A stretch of 64,000 nucleotides of DNA from Mytilisepta virgata. Its lineage: Eukaryota > Mollusca > Bivalvia > Mytilida > Mytilidae. Under the pieces are notes generated by a model. It did no database searches, was not told the DNA's origin, and saw only the letters and a list, made by a program, of their open reading frames with translations. The stretch is taken from positions 34,968,580-35,032,579 of the forward strand of contig CM051510.1 in assembly GCA_028015205.1 (NCBI GenBank), given 5' to 3'. A program made the translations under genes and the position numbers. This document shows, piece after piece, positions 36,301 to 46,238 of the stretch (its first letter is position 1; the number at the start of each line of letters is the position of its first letter).

Positions 36301-39300
36301 GTACATGTAAGTAGTGAATTTGTCTTGGCACAATTATTTTACCACAATATATACGTCAATTTCAAAGTTTTGATGGTTTGCTTTCAATCGTTCAAGAGTT
36401 GTGCCACTTTAGAAATTAAAATGATCAGAATTGCGCCATGTCCGTGTTATAAGAGATCAACCTCAAATTTTACCTTTAATCATGCAAAAATAATTCGTTT
36501 TGGTAAAACAGACAATTTAGCATTTTTTTTTCGTTTTCTTGCTTTGACTGAATTTTCCCAGGCCAGATAATTAAAAACCCTTATCAAACAGTATCCCCAT
36601 TTCCACGTTGTTGAGGATAACATATACCTCCGATGGTATAGAAAAATAATTACTTCATAATAGTTGTAAAAAAGTATATTTACAATTTTACTTGATAAAA
36701 TTATACCTTATTTATCAGACAATAATATGGGAAATCCAAACTTTGATTCTCAGAGAGGGAGGATTGCAAGGAGCGACGCTCAGATATATGAATTTTTTTC
36801 ACCTGCATGGTTATTAACAAGCAAACATGCTAGTATTTCAATCCAGGAAATATGTCATCCGGTCCTTTTGATCTCATTTTAACCACATATGGAAGCCTGC
36901 CTTAATTATACCTCTTCCTCGCCAACCCCTACATACAGAGATCGAAACGTTGCTCCCTACTCCCATTATTTGAAACAAACTAGACATTCTTCATTTTAAT
37001 TTTGTTTCAAGTGTCCCTCTTATTTTTTCACGACACTTATTTAAAACTAAAATGGCACATAAACATATGGTGGATTAACATCTTTACAAAAATCTCCACA
37101 TGAAAAAAAAATATATTAAAAGTCACATTAAGATCTTCAACATTAAAAATAATTCCACACCCCTGTGCATCTTAAACATACGGAAGCCGGAACGTGCCAT
37201 GAGCAGTTGGTTTTACTTTTTTTAACTCGTTATAACGAGTTACTTAGTCGTTATAACGAGTTTAAATTAAAAAAAAACAAAACTCCCATGGCACGTACCG
37301 GCTTCTGTATAAGGTTGGACTGTAAATAAGGTTAGAAAAATAACAGGATAATTTCAATAGATATTATTCCTTTGCGAGTGCGTGTAGTTCTTTATCGCCA
37401 AATATATACCTTGGTGAGCGATACAGGCCTCTCAACAAATGAACGCAGCTAGATTTTTCTCTCACTAAAACATGCGCGATTTTCTGTCAATTTCATATTC
37501 TTTATAATTTCAAACTACTGGTGGATTTCATATTCTTTACAATTTCAAACTACTGATGGATTTCATATTCTTTATAATTTCAAACTACTGATGGATGCTG
37601 TGGAGGACTATGCCGGAAAATGGACCAAACATGAACAAGAGCCACTAGATTCACTTTCAGAGTGGGTAAAGGCTGTGAGATCGTTGATTCAAGTCAGAAT
37701 TGATAAACTTAGAAGGTCTATGAGTAAAAAAGGAACATCAGTCTTCAGCAACCCTGATGCTGCCAAGACATTGTCCGCCATTCATGACAAATATGTGGTT
37801 GTTCCTGCAGACAAGTATGCAAAAGCTACTATATTAAATGCTTGATTAATGAAATAGGGATTGCTATTTCACTTGGGAACCCTACCTATAAAGCTACTAC
37901 ACTTTCAAAGGAAGAAATAACCGACAATCATAGATCGGTCTTATGGTCATTTGGTATTTCCATGATGACGATTGTGATTTTCCTACCTTGTACTGGATAC
38001 CCATGTTACATAAGTGTCCATACAAACAACGCTTTATAGCTGGATCGGCCAAGTGTTCCACCAAACCATTGTCTCAACTTCTAACAGCTGTCAAAACGGG
38101 CCCCCAAAGTTATTGTGAGACACGCTATTCAAGAAGTGGTATCAGTGAAATGTGGATATTAAAGAACTCCAAAGACTTAAAGGATATTTTACGACCTCGG
38201 TCCATTTCAGTCTGTAACAGCATAAAACATTTGATTTCTCTACCCTCTATACCACCATTCCTCACTCACAACTGAAGGAAACGTTGAAAGATCTAATCCA
38301 CCAATGCTTTCAAAATAAAAATGGCAACAGATACACCTACCTTGTCATTGGTAGAGATAAATTATACTTTGATAAAAAAAAACCACTTTAAATCTAACAA
38401 AAAATATACAGAGGACGAAGAATGATTGATTTTTTGATCGAAAACATATTTGTTCAATTTGGTGGACGTGCTTTCCAACAACAATTGGCATTCCTATGGG
38501 TACTAATTGTGCGCCACTACTGGCCGACTTGTTCCGTTACTCATATGAGGCAGACTTCCTTGACAGGCTTCTTAAGAAAAAACAGAAGAAGTTAGCCCGT
38601 ACCTTTAATTTCAGCTTCCACTACATAGATGATGTCTTATTACTCAACAATTCACGTTTTGGGAATTTCTTACATCTCATCTATCCAATGAGCCCGAAAT
38701 TAAGGATACCACAGACACTGCCAATTCTGCAACTTATCTTGACCTTCAATTCGAAATTAACACCAGAGGAAGGTTGAATACAAAACTTTACGACAAACGT
38801 GATGACTTTGACTTTTCAATCGTCAACTTCCCATTTTTGAGTTGCAATATTCCAGAAGCGCCGGCATATGGAGAATATATTCCACAACTCATACGTTTTT
38901 CCAGAGCTTGTGACAAATAAATTGACTTCCTGGACAGAGCCCAGGTTCTGACAGAAAAGTTGCACAGACAGGGCTACGTTGGTCCTAAGCTGAAGTCATC
39001 CTTATTAAAGTTTTATGGGCGTCATCATGACTTGGTTGACAGGTATGAAAAAACTGTTTCCCAAATGAAAATGGACCTGTTCCATTGATATTATTCCTTC
39101 CGAATACCGGATTTGACAAGGGCTGGCGGTTGTCCTGCAGGAAGCAGAGACTGCTTACTCTTCCGGAGCAACTGAGTCTACCCCCGGTTTTTAGTTGAGG
39201 TCCAAGTTGTTCATATGTTCATATGTTTTTAGTTTTTAATTGTAGTGCATGTATTGTTTTGGTCTTGTCTTCGTTTGTCAGTTGTTACGATTTTTCTCTC

Positions 39301-41571
39301 CTTCGAATATCCCTTTGGTAATTTTTGACTTTACTTACGATATTCTATTTATTTGTTTATTTTTGTTAGTACGCGTTTTACTAGAATATATGTACCTCTG
39401 TTTAGGATATACCAAGGTGTACCAGTCCATACTTCTACTTCATTCACTCCACATGTTCTGACTACTTCATTGAACAATTCTCCATATCTGAGTAGTCTGC
39501 CCTCGGTACTGTTACAAAATTCGCCTGCTTCATCGTATGTTTTTCGTATTTGATTTGAATAATACACTCTGGTTACAACATCTGAAAAAAAAATTCTCTG
39601 TCTTGTTAAATGTAAATACTTTAATTCTATGTATTTGAGATGAAATATATCAGCAGGAAAATGTTCATCATTGGTTAAAAGATGACCGTTGGAATTTACA
39701 ATCATAAGCATTTGACTAATTCGGAACTATTGTCAAATAAAATAGTGGAAACACAAAAAAAACTTGATATTTTGTAAATTACTTAATTCGTTTAATTCAT
39801 TATGTAGTTGTAATACTTTCCACACAGTATAACTTCATGTTTTATGTACGATATACATGTATAATAAATCCGAAAGTTTGTCTTCCGACTGCTTGTCACA
39901 AATATTATAATGCCTACATGTATGTAACACAATCACCTGTAGCTTAAAAACAAGTATTTTTTATACAAAAATATTATAGGACAAAGGCATAATGTACCCT
40001 TAGGCCACCCGTGTAGCTGGGCATCGATGGGCCCTATTCAAATTCCGAAACCTTTGCTACAGTTCCGGGGATTATAAATTATGATCTTGTTCTTAACTGA
40101 TCATACCAAAGAATTTCAGTATATTGTACGTTTACTGATTGATCTGATAGGATTTTAACAAGGTATTTCTAATGTATTATCGGATATGATCTGAACCTAG
40201 CTTGATTGGTCACAGGTGATCTGATCGTAAAAGTGGTTTTAAAATCATAATTTGGTTTTAAAATTTTTGCTCGTTAATAATCAAGAAAACCAGACAAATC
40301 AAGATTGAAATGACAAACGTGATGAATTCAACTTTCCTATTGTTAATTTTCCCTTCTTGAGTAGCAATATACCAGCATCGCCTGCATATGGCGTCTACGT
40401 TTCTCAGCTTATCCGATTTTCAAGGGCATGCGTGAGTTACCCTGACTTTCGACAAAGAGGATTACTGCTGTCACAAAAGCTTCTTAACCAGGGTTTTATC
40501 AGGGATAAGATGATGTCATCACTTAAGAAATTTTACGGTCGTCAACACAAATTGATTGACCATATCTGTGTTCAAATATCTAAGACGATGTTGGACCGGT
40601 TCCCACTGTCGTAACCTTTCATTTGCCTCCACTGATTTGTGACTTCCCCCGAATTGACTTTGTTGAACTTCACGACGTTTGCCTTATACGGGACAGGCAC
40701 TGCTTACCGTCCGGAGAACCTGGGTTCATTCCTGGTTTTTATAGGAGCTCGTGTTGTTCATTGTTTTTTAGTTTTCTGTGTTTATTTGTTGTGCTTGTGG
40801 TTGTTCATTTGTCTTCCCGGGTTTGTCCGTCCAATGGATTACGATTGTTTTATTGCTCCTTAGGTATTTGTGTCCTTTTTTACACATTTACTATCAATGC
40901 ACAATTTGTCACGTCTTTCAAAGTTTGTACCATAAATTATTTTAATAATTGAAAGCTATACAAATATCACATTAAACGTCAAAACAAAGCCGACATAAAC
41001 TTTCGATTATGATATTCTCCAATCTACATTACATTTAAAATAAAAGTGCATTTTCATGACGCTTTCTAAAAATGTTGCCGTATATGCATCTTTATGTTGG
41101 TCAGTTTGTTATATAAAATTATGTTGGAAATATTTTCAGAATGAATTGGCTCATTGGAGTTAAACCCAACTTTCAGCCCTATTGGCGGCCAAATTATATT
41201 GATTTCAGTGAATCCTTAGAATCGACTTAAGCAGGAAAATTGGAAATCTTTTGTGTTGAACGAAACTCACATTTTTATATCTATTGTAGATTGTCGATTA
41301 ATAGATCTTCATAAAAATCTTAATGAAAGTCAGTAATTAAAACAAGAAAGTACACGATCCTATGAAATATAACAACAGGAAAAAATTTCATCATTGATTG
41401 AAAGATAACTATTTGTATTTAGAGGCATAATCATTTGACTAATTTTGTACTATTGTCGAATAAAATTGTGGACCCCCAAAAAGTTGATATTTTGTAAATT
41501 ACTTCATGATTAAAAGCATTTAACTCACTAATTAGTTGTAATAATATCCACACCATAAAGTATGCCTTCAT
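25998..41571 (-). CDS. WSC-like type I membrane receptor gene, eight exons (whole-gene entry)
   Basis: Eight minus-strand exons (41529-41571, 39396-39581, 35572-35696, 30733-30871, 29028-29141, 28616-28753, 27377-27455, 25998-26121) join in consistent phase to 948 nt, a 315-residue protein. All introns are GT-AG. Predicted order: signal peptide (about 1-17), ectodomain segment with C37 and C58, WSC-like domain (about 77-164) with eight cysteines (C78, C103, C107, C122, C124, C139, C144, C152), cysteine stalk (C173, C192, C201, C211), transmembrane helix 250-271, and a 40-residue tail with Y300 and Y313. NxS/T sites occur at about N38, N111, N170 and N180. WSC domains are known as extracellular carbohydrate-binding modules; ligand and signalling role here are unknown. 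Introns hold retroelement debris. Exon phases and borders are seen directly; the WSC assignment is by motif; choosing the 41.57-kb first exon over the 46.28-kb one is inference. Confidence 0.72.
26540..26810 (-). repeat. Family A dispersed repeat copy
   Basis: The reverse complement reads ACATTTCGTCGATTTACGTC ... CTTAGTTTTTACAAAATTTC ... GTATCAAAATACTAGCAACT, matching family A. It lies in the intron between the transmembrane and tail exons of the receptor. Confidence 0.55.
27377..27455 (-). CDS. Receptor exon 7, transmembrane helix
   Basis: Acceptor TTGTAG, donor GATGAG|GTACGC; phase 1 to phase 2, 25 codons. The peptide FIILGVIVGMLIVAMVVIVC followed by VLVRM is an uninterrupted hydrophobic span with an arginine stop-transfer, typical of a single-pass type I protein. 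A second transmembrane exon with the same phases is at 54755-54830. Confidence 0.8.
28616..28753 (-). CDS. Receptor exon 6, juxtamembrane segment
   Basis: The acceptor is a long T tract ending TTTAACAG and the donor is TCAG|GTACAT; phase 1 to phase 1, 45 codons. The peptide begins GETDDILCNFDELSDTTG and is acidic and Ser/Thr-rich with one cysteine, as expected for an extracellular stem before a transmembrane helix. A homologous exon with the same Cys-x-Phe-Asp-Glu core is at about 57545-57654. Confidence 0.72.
29028..29141 (-). CDS. Receptor exon 5, cysteine stalk
   Basis: Acceptor TTGCAG, donor CAAG|GTAACC; phase 1 to phase 1, 37 codons. The peptide begins ISLPNNTCPVRKYANETS and ends ECSAEKLTFICQ. 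It has three cysteines and two N-glycosylation sequons, and no family was recognised. A related exon with an in-frame stop lies at 58725-58837. It joins the exons on both sides without frameshift. Confidence 0.75.
30246..30272. repeat. (GA)n microsatellite
   Basis: GA dinucleotide run with one GGGA interruption, in receptor intron 4. Confidence 0.95.
30733..30871 (-). CDS. Receptor exon 4, second half of WSC-like domain
   Basis: Acceptor ATTGTAG, donor AAAAG|GTAAAT; phase 0 to phase 1, 46 codons. The peptide INECQCYTDD... GCMSVKCIGNKFDVCGM... VYRK shows the diagnostic second half of a WSC domain: Cys-x-Cys, Cys-x4-Cys-x-Gly-Asn, Cys-Gly, then Val-Tyr. A clearly related exon lies at 63149-63283, which supports this being a real, duplicated coding unit. 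Confidence 0.8.
31769..31925. repeat. Hairpin H1
   Basis: Imperfect arms of about 70 bp: GGGAAAATTCCACCTGAGGG/TTCACATTTTC pairs with GAAAATGTGACCCCGAGGAT/GGAATTCTCC. Loop GAGGATTGCCGAG. Lies in receptor intron 3. Confidence 0.65.
33000..33240 (-). pseudogene. GIY-YIG endonuclease fragment of a Penelope-like element
   Basis: The minus-strand frame reads YISECGICNLQYMGESKQDF then NKRMNSHRCDL ... SQHFLSTGHNPGDF ... SIIEQN. The YMGES, the Arg/His pair and the Cys-x2-Cys with later His residues fit the endonuclease domain of Penelope-like elements. The frame is interrupted upstream by a long (TA)n microsatellite and no reverse transcriptase precedes it. It lies in receptor intron 3 on the gene strand. 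Confidence 0.6.
33245..33300. repeat. (TA)n microsatellite
   Basis: About 27 TA dinucleotides, read as a Tyr-Ile run in the endonuclease pseudogene frame. At the corresponding place near 43380 a shorter TA/TG tract occurs. Confidence 0.95.
33340..33800 (+). repeat. Solo arm of the AGACT element
   Basis: Matches the right arm of copy 1 (TTACAAGAGCCGAGATT, GGTTGAGACCCTTGGGTGGA, GGTTAAGACTGG-type words), with no left arm nearby. Followed by family A as in the complete copies. Confidence 0.55.
33815..34450 (+). repeat. Family A dispersed repeat with following module N
   Basis: Family A begins TTATGTGCACATTTCGTCGA then TTTACGACTCATCA. It contains GAGGAAAAGCCAAAACCATC and GATACTCCTTAGTTTTCA and ends TACCCTCGGGGATTTGGAGT, CCACCAGCAATGGCA. 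Module N (TTGACGTTCTTAACTGATCC ... GATATGATCTTGACCCATC) follows. Both also follow each other at 44.03 and 48.15 kb. Confidence 0.65.
34440..34800 (+). mobile_element. Dispersed element end, 'GTGTCAAAGAGACAACAACC' type
   Basis: Starts AATAGAATAGAGAATAGAAA and GGGAATGTGTCAAAGAGACA, and includes GCGACGGGGTTAAACATCAA and CAATGTGGAATAAACAAACA. The reverse complement of its first 60 bp occurs at 59080-59140. The 107-codon frame inside is not considered a gene. Probably a non-LTR or DNA element end common in mussels. Confidence 0.5.
35572..35696 (-). CDS. Receptor exon 3, first half of WSC-like domain
   Basis: The acceptor is a T-rich tract ending TTTAG and the donor is CAG|GTGGTT. It enters in phase 1 and leaves in phase 0 with 41 codons. 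The peptide contains GVAVCADHCSHENFTQFAVQ, which matches the WSC pattern of two close cysteines followed by an aromatic and Gln just before the Cys-x-Cys core. Its phase-0 end fits only the phase-0 start of the exon at 30871. A degenerate duplicate of the same exon lies just upstream at 35741-35876. Confidence 0.78.
35741..35876 (-). pseudogene. Degenerate duplicate of WSC half-exon
   Basis: Peptide in the open frame: GYILQIQVANTTNGVEFFAD then LSAYDNFTDLVVH. It aligns with the functional exon 45 bp downstream (TLQIQIDKSTSGV, ADHCSHENFTQFAVQ), but both central cysteines are replaced. A splice acceptor (CTTTAAAG) and possible donor (GTATAA) remain. In the phase required by the upstream exon there is an immediate TAA, so inclusion would break the protein. 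This is a tandem exon duplication that has decayed, or a mutually exclusive exon that lost use. Confidence 0.55.
37178..37310. repeat. Hairpin H2 with nested palindromes
   Basis: Outer arms ATACGGAAGCCGGAACGTGC and GCACGTACCGGCTTCTGTAT enclose two copies of a palindrome AACTCGTTATAACGAGTT / TCGTTATAACGAGTTT. Lies in receptor intron 2, just upstream of the reverse transcriptase copy. Confidence 0.7.
37491..37595 (+). repeat. 35-bp tandem repeat, three copies
   Basis: Unit TTTCATATTCTTTATAATTT/CAAACTACTGATGGA at 37491, 37526 and 37561 with two mismatches. Directly precedes and overlaps the apparent ATG of the reverse transcriptase pseudogene, so that ATG is unlikely to be ancestral. Confidence 0.85.
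37591..39130 (+). pseudogene. Penelope-like reverse transcriptase, degenerate full-domain copy
   Basis: Successive frames encode an N-terminal region (MDAVEDYAGKWTKHEQ ... VVVPADKYAKATILNA), a middle region (SAKCSTKPLSQLL, MWILKNSKDL) and a palm region with MGTNCAPLLADLF followed by the catalytic YIDD at 38622-38633. The C-terminal thumb-like part reads APAYGEYIPQLIRFSRACDK and KFYGRHHDLVD. At least four frameshifts or stops break it. The MGTxxAP and YIDD motifs fit Penelope-like retroelements, whose GIY-YIG domain is not seen directly downstream. It sits inside receptor intron 2. Confidence 0.7.
39396..39581 (-). CDS. Receptor exon 2, ectodomain segment with two cysteines
   Basis: The acceptor is a long T tract ending TTCAG at 39582 and the donor is AGAG|GTACAT. 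The exon is phase 1 to phase 1 with 61 complete codons. The peptide includes TYDEAGEFCNSTEGRLLRYG and RTCGVNEVEVWTGTPW. The pattern of an aromatic/Asp-Glu-Ala stretch, Cys, Gly-Arg-Leu and a second Cys loosely recalls the start of C-type-lectin or link-type folds, but it is too short to be a full domain. It joins the WSC half-exon at 35696 in frame. The dead first-exon copy lies only about 220 bp upstream. Confidence 0.72.
39700..40300. repeat. Remnants of the duplication unit upstream of copy 1
   Basis: 39900-39965 matches the end of the AGACT element (GTAACACAATCACCTGTAGC). 40075-40300 matches module N (TTCTTAACTGATCATACCAA, TTTTAAAATCATAATTTGGT). It shows that the duplication unit was present before the 40.3-kb copy. 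Confidence 0.5.
39801..39838 (-). pseudogene. Receptor first exon, copy 0 (dead)
   Basis: Aligned with the intact copies it has lost 5 bp of coding sequence after ATGAAG, which shifts the frame to a TAA. The GTGAGT donor has become ATGAAT. The upstream inverted GGAAG-type motif persists with a change. It lies about 220 bp upstream of exon 2, so it may represent the original first exon, later replaced by more distal copies. Confidence 0.6.
40300..40870 (+). pseudogene. Penelope-like element 3' fragment, copy 1
   Basis: Begins with DKRDEFNFPIV-like coding, then SNIPASPAYGVYVSQLIRFS and LNQGFIRDKMMSSLKKFYGR, a stop, and a conserved 3' tail with a Leu/Phe/Cys-rich low-complexity reading. The 5' half including YIDD is missing. 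It is part of the segmental duplication; the matching copy at 45285 lacks 257 bp of the tail. Confidence 0.65.
41529..41571 (-). CDS. Receptor first coding exon, copy 1 (signal peptide)
   Basis: Encodes MKAYFMVWILLQLI, a signal-peptide-like hydrophobic start, followed directly by the consensus donor GTGAGT. It ends in phase 1 (one base, A), matching the phase-1 acceptor of the next exon at 39581 and creating an Asn codon. It is the nearest intact first exon to the gene body. A near-identical copy lies at 46239-46281 and a broken one at 39801-39838. The upstream segment (to about 41630) is conserved in all three, so it is likely 5' UTR or promoter. Confidence 0.6.
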
Positions 41572-41640
41572 GTTTAATGTACGATAATAAAGCCGGAAGT
41601 TTCTCTTCCGACTGTTTGTCACAAATGTAAAAATGCATAT
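41572..41640 (-). promoter_or_regulatory. Conserved 5' UTR/promoter segment of receptor first exon, copy 1
   Basis: About 60 bp upstream of the ATG is shared by all three first-exon copies. It contains the inverted motif CGGAAGAGAAACTTCCGG on the minus strand, two CGGAAG cores facing each other, which resemble ETS-factor core sites. No clear TATA box is visible. The fold-back AGACT element begins immediately beyond. A regulatory function is inferred from conservation only. Confidence 0.35.
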
Positions 41641-41649
41641 CACCACAAA

Positions 41650-43985
41650 CTAGCAAAACTCTGAATAGGCCAGTTTTTGTACTGAATTGTACTTAACTCG
41701 TCTGGAACAGTAATTGTAATTCATTTGTCTAAACCACAGTCTCGTCAAGTCTCAATTAGTCTGAAAAATTTCTAATTTGTCTGAAATTTACTTGACCTGT
41801 GTTGATTGAGTTTAGACTTAGTCTGAACTATCTGGAGTAATGCTAAACCAGTCTAAACCTAGTTTAAACATGTATCGACTTCTATGAATTTGTAAATAAC
41901 CCCCAACCAAATTTTAATATGAACTTTCAACATAAAAAAATGTATACATTCATAAAAACCATTGAAGAAAACATATATAGATCTACCAAATAAATATTAC
42001 AACTCATATCAGCTATTACTTACTGATCTTGCCCGTGGTCAAGAAACTTTGAAAGAACAATGACTTTAAAATACATGTATGACAATGGAATGGAGAATGG
42101 GATTATGCATATAAAATGGAATGATTTTTTTTCTTTTTCATAAATTTTAGAAAGGTTACATCTTTGAACTGGCTTAATATAAAAAATGGTAATTATATTT
42201 GTTCTGGTTTATGTTATTTTCATTATTGTCATACTATTTATATACATTTGTACTGCCTTTAAAAGACATTGATGAAATTTGTTTTAACACACATATTTTG
42301 ATGAAGTCAACAATGTAGTTCAAATTATAGCTGACTTAAGAGACATGGTCATCGAAAGTTATTATTTATTGATAATAAAATCGTCCACTGCAACAGTTCT
42401 TGTATCTTGTAATCTGTGTATTTCCTGTAATACGGTATACTATCCCTTTTCGTGCAAACCTGCTATCTGTAAATATGTAAAATCTGTATGCACAGTCTAA
42501 TCGTCAAAGACATTACTTAAAATGTATATTCCAAGGCACATTAGCTGAAATTTTACACACCCTTCCCTTGGTCGACCGAGACCGATGCAAAAAAGTTGAA
42601 CATCTTAAAAAAATAGAACAGACAAAAGATTGTTTTAGAGTTAACCTCCCCTTTCTCTCCCCCTTCCGTCCCCCACTGGACCTGGTTCTAAATCTGACAC
42701 TGATATATTTTATATTTTACTTTTTGTCTTTAATAAGATAAATTCCCGGCTTTGTATGGGTAGCTTAACCAACGAGATTTCTTGTAATTTGAGCTGTAAT
42801 TAATGTTTATTTGTAACTATAATCAATCCTTTAAGTAAAAACTATCAAAAAAATAATAAGTAGAAACTATAAAAAATAATAAGTAGAAATGATACTTTTG
42901 TGATTTCTTTCCATAAATTTACATAAGTTTTTGAACTATCATCTTCCTTAAAATTAATATGGAAAATCTAAAATGTTTCCTTATTTCTAATGGATACAAC
43001 TTATGTATGATAGGCAGAGTTTCCTTAACTTAAGAATGTATTCAGATAATGAATGTACTGATGATGCTATCATTACCACTTGAATGAGATGATGGAGCTT
43101 CCGTAACTTCATTGTTTTCCAATTAAACCATTAAGTACATTCATTTGATGAATAAGGATACTTTTTCGAAGTAAAAGACAAACACGTTTACTGTGTAAAC
43201 TGTATCTGTTAAGGATATAAATGTAATTTCGATTTTACATGTCTCTAGCTTCTTTTGCTTACCGAGAAATTTTAAAACGACAAAAAAATTGTGTCGAGTT
43301 TGAATTATATCCAAAGATACAAAAATTGAAACAAATGGTTGAAAAATGTGTGGTATTAGTTGTAATTTTCATTTGTAGCATACATATATATATGTGTGTG
43401 TGTGTTGGTGTGTTAAACGGTTTTATGAATGTATAATTTTTTTTTCAAGTTGGTAAATGCAATTTGAAATTTGGTGGATGTTACAAGAGCCAAGATTTAT
43501 TAAGCCTGCTTAGACATTTCAAAACTTCAATCAAGACAAGGTGAGACTGGATAAATTCATTTTGATTAAGACAAGACACATTCACACTTTACAGTAAGGT
43601 TGAGACCCTTGGTTGGAGGTCGGGATAGGTTCGGACTAGGTTAAGACTGGTCGATACCCTTGGTTGGAGGTCGGGATAGGTTCGGACTAGGTTAAGACTG
43701 GTCGATACCCTTGGTTGGAGGTCAAGGCATGTTAAGACTAGGTTCAGACTGTTTAAGCATTACTTGAGACAGCTCAGACTAAGTCAATTAAATTTAAGGC
43801 AAATGGACATTTTTCAGACTAATTCAGACTAATTGAGGATGGCCGCGAATGTGGTTCAGACAACTTAAGTACAATTAAGTAAACGTCAGACTGGTCGAGA
43901 CAAGTTAAGTACAATAAATACAAAAACTTGTCTTTTCATACGTTTGCTGGCTTGTAGTGTATGTAACACAATCATATATAGCTTA
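41650..43985. mobile_element. AGACT fold-back element, copy 1
   Basis: Two inverted arms (about 41650-41900 and 43485-43985) of quasi-periodic AGTCT/AGACT words enclose about 1.5 kb of AT-rich sequence. The right arm has an internal 51-bp tandem duplication (units from 43611 and 43662). The left arm is truncated relative to copy 2. No transposase frame was found inside. It begins directly upstream of receptor first exon copy 1. Confidence 0.55.
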
Positions 43986-44029
43986 AAAACAAGTATTTCT
44001 ATAAAATATTATAATAAAAATAAATACAT

Positions 44030-45260
44030 TATGTGCACATTTCGTCTATTTACGACTAATCAGTTGCGCTCAAGGCCTTAAATGTCGAAAACCAAAACAA
44101 GTATCCAAAAGGTTGAAGAGCAATTTCAAAAATACCAAAATGACAAAAAGGGGAACAGCCAAAACCATCTCAGCACAGAGATATGCACTAGGGAGATACT
44201 CCTTAGATCAATTTTGGGCTAGTATTGAAATATTAGCAACTGAGCTGGGGATGCCCTCGGGGATTTGGAGTCCACCAGCAGTGGCATGGACTCAGAGGTA
44301 TGAATATTACTACGATTAATAAATACATTACTCGTCCTTAACACTAAAAAGGATGGCAATCCCTATTGAATCATAAGAAAATCCGTGAATATAACATCAG
44401 AAAATATGTAAACTAAAATTATGATCTTGACGTTCTTAACTGATCCTACCAAATATTTTCAGTATTTTCTACGTTTACTGAAGTCAGATACTATTGATAG
44501 AATTTTAACAAGGTCTTTCTAATGTATTATCAGATATGATCTGGACCCATCTTGATCGCCTGCAACCGATCTCATCATAAAAGTGGTTTTAAAATCATGA
44601 TTTGGTTTAACATTTAAAATCAAGATTGAAGAGCCCGGTCAAGATCAAAATCGAGTTACTAGTGAACACTTAATTTTACGCCTTCACTATAAATGCACAA
44701 TGTGTCACGTCTTTCAAAGTTTGTAGCTTAAATTGTTTTTAATAATACAAGTTATAGAAATATCACATTAAACGTCAAACTGAAAGTCGACATAAAATTT
44801 CGATTATGATATTCTCCAATCAAATAAAATAAAACACATGTTTCTTGATTTATAAATTAAACATTTCTTCCTTGACGCTTTCTAATACAAAAATGTTTCC
44901 GTATATGTAATATGTGCATATACATATGTTTTACATGTATCTTAATGTTGATCAATTTGTAAATAAATAGTGGTTTTTTAATACTTTTATGCTATAAAAT
45001 TATGTTGGAAATATTTTCAGAATGATTTAGCTCATTGGAGTTTAAACCCCGTTTTCAGAGGCCAAATTATATCAATTTCAGGGAATCCTGAGTATAATCG
45101 ACTTTAGCGAGAAAATTGGAAATCTTTGTGTTGAACGAAAAACCACATCCTCAGTGTTGGCAGGCTATAGGATAAAATTCAGGCCCCGAAACCCCACTTT
45201 TAAATGAAATCTCTGGAAAAAAAGAAAGAAATCCATCGAAGAAAAGTTCACTACAAGAAA
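44030..45260 (+). repeat. Family A plus module N, duplication copy 1
   Basis: The family A head TGTGCACATTTCGTCTATTT to CCACCAGCAGTGGCATGGAC, then module N through ATCCATCGAAGAAAAGTTCA. Collinear with 48150-49830 except for one inserted element there. No gene. Confidence 0.65.
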
Positions 45261-45284
45261 AAACAAAAAACGTCATGAAAAAAA

Positions 45285-45560
45285 CGTGATGACTTCAACT
45301 TTCCTATTGTTGATTTTCCCTTCTTGAATAGCAATATACCAGCATCGCCTACATATGACGTCTACGTTTCTCAGCTTATCCGATTTTCAAGGGCATGCGT
45401 GAGTTACCCTGACTTTCGACAAATAGGATTACTGCTGTCACAAAAGCTTCTTAACCAGGGTTTTATCAGGGATAAGTTGATGTCATCACTTAGGGAATTT
45501 TACGGTCGTCATCACGAATTGGTCTGTCCAATGGATTACGTTTTTTTATTGCTCCTTAGG
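45285..45560 (+). pseudogene. Penelope-like element 3' fragment, copy 2
   Basis: Same coding block as the 40.3-kb copy (SNIPASPTYDVYVSQLIRFS ... KLLNQGFIRDKLMSSLREFYGR). After the GRHHEL-like codons it jumps directly to the final part of the 3' tail, a 257-bp internal deletion relative to copy 1. Non-functional. Confidence 0.65.
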
Positions 45561-46238
45561 TATATTTGTCCTTTTTTACGCATTTACTATCAATGTACAA
45601 TTTGTTGCGTCTTTCAAAGTTTATATCATAAATTATTTTAACAATTGAAAGCTATACAAATATCACATTAAACGTCAAAACAAAGCCGACATAAACTTTT
45701 GATTATGATATTCTCCTATATACACTACATTTAAAATAAAAACACATTTTCTTGACGCTTTCTAAAAGGTTGCCGTATATGCAATGGGTATGCATCTTTA
45801 TGTTGGTCAATTTGTTATATAAAATTATGTTGAAAATATTTTCAGAATGAATTGGCTCATTGGAGTTAAACCCCACTTTCAGACCTGTTGGTGGGCAAAT
45901 TATATTGATTTCAGTGAATCCTTAGTACATTCGACTTAAGCAGGAAAATTGGAAATCTTTTGTGTTGAACGAAAACTCACATTTTTATATCTGTTGTAGA
46001 TTGTCGATTAATAGATCCTCATAAAAATCTTAATGAAAGTCAGTAATTAAAACAAGAAAGTACATGATCCTATGAAATATAACAACAGGAAAAAATTTCA
46101 TCATTGATTAAAAGATAACTATTTGTAGTTACAGGCATAATCATTTGACTAATTTTGTAATATTGTCGAATAAAATTGTGGAACCCCAAAAAGTTGATAT
46201 TTTGTAAATTACTTCATGATTAAAAACATTTAACTCAC

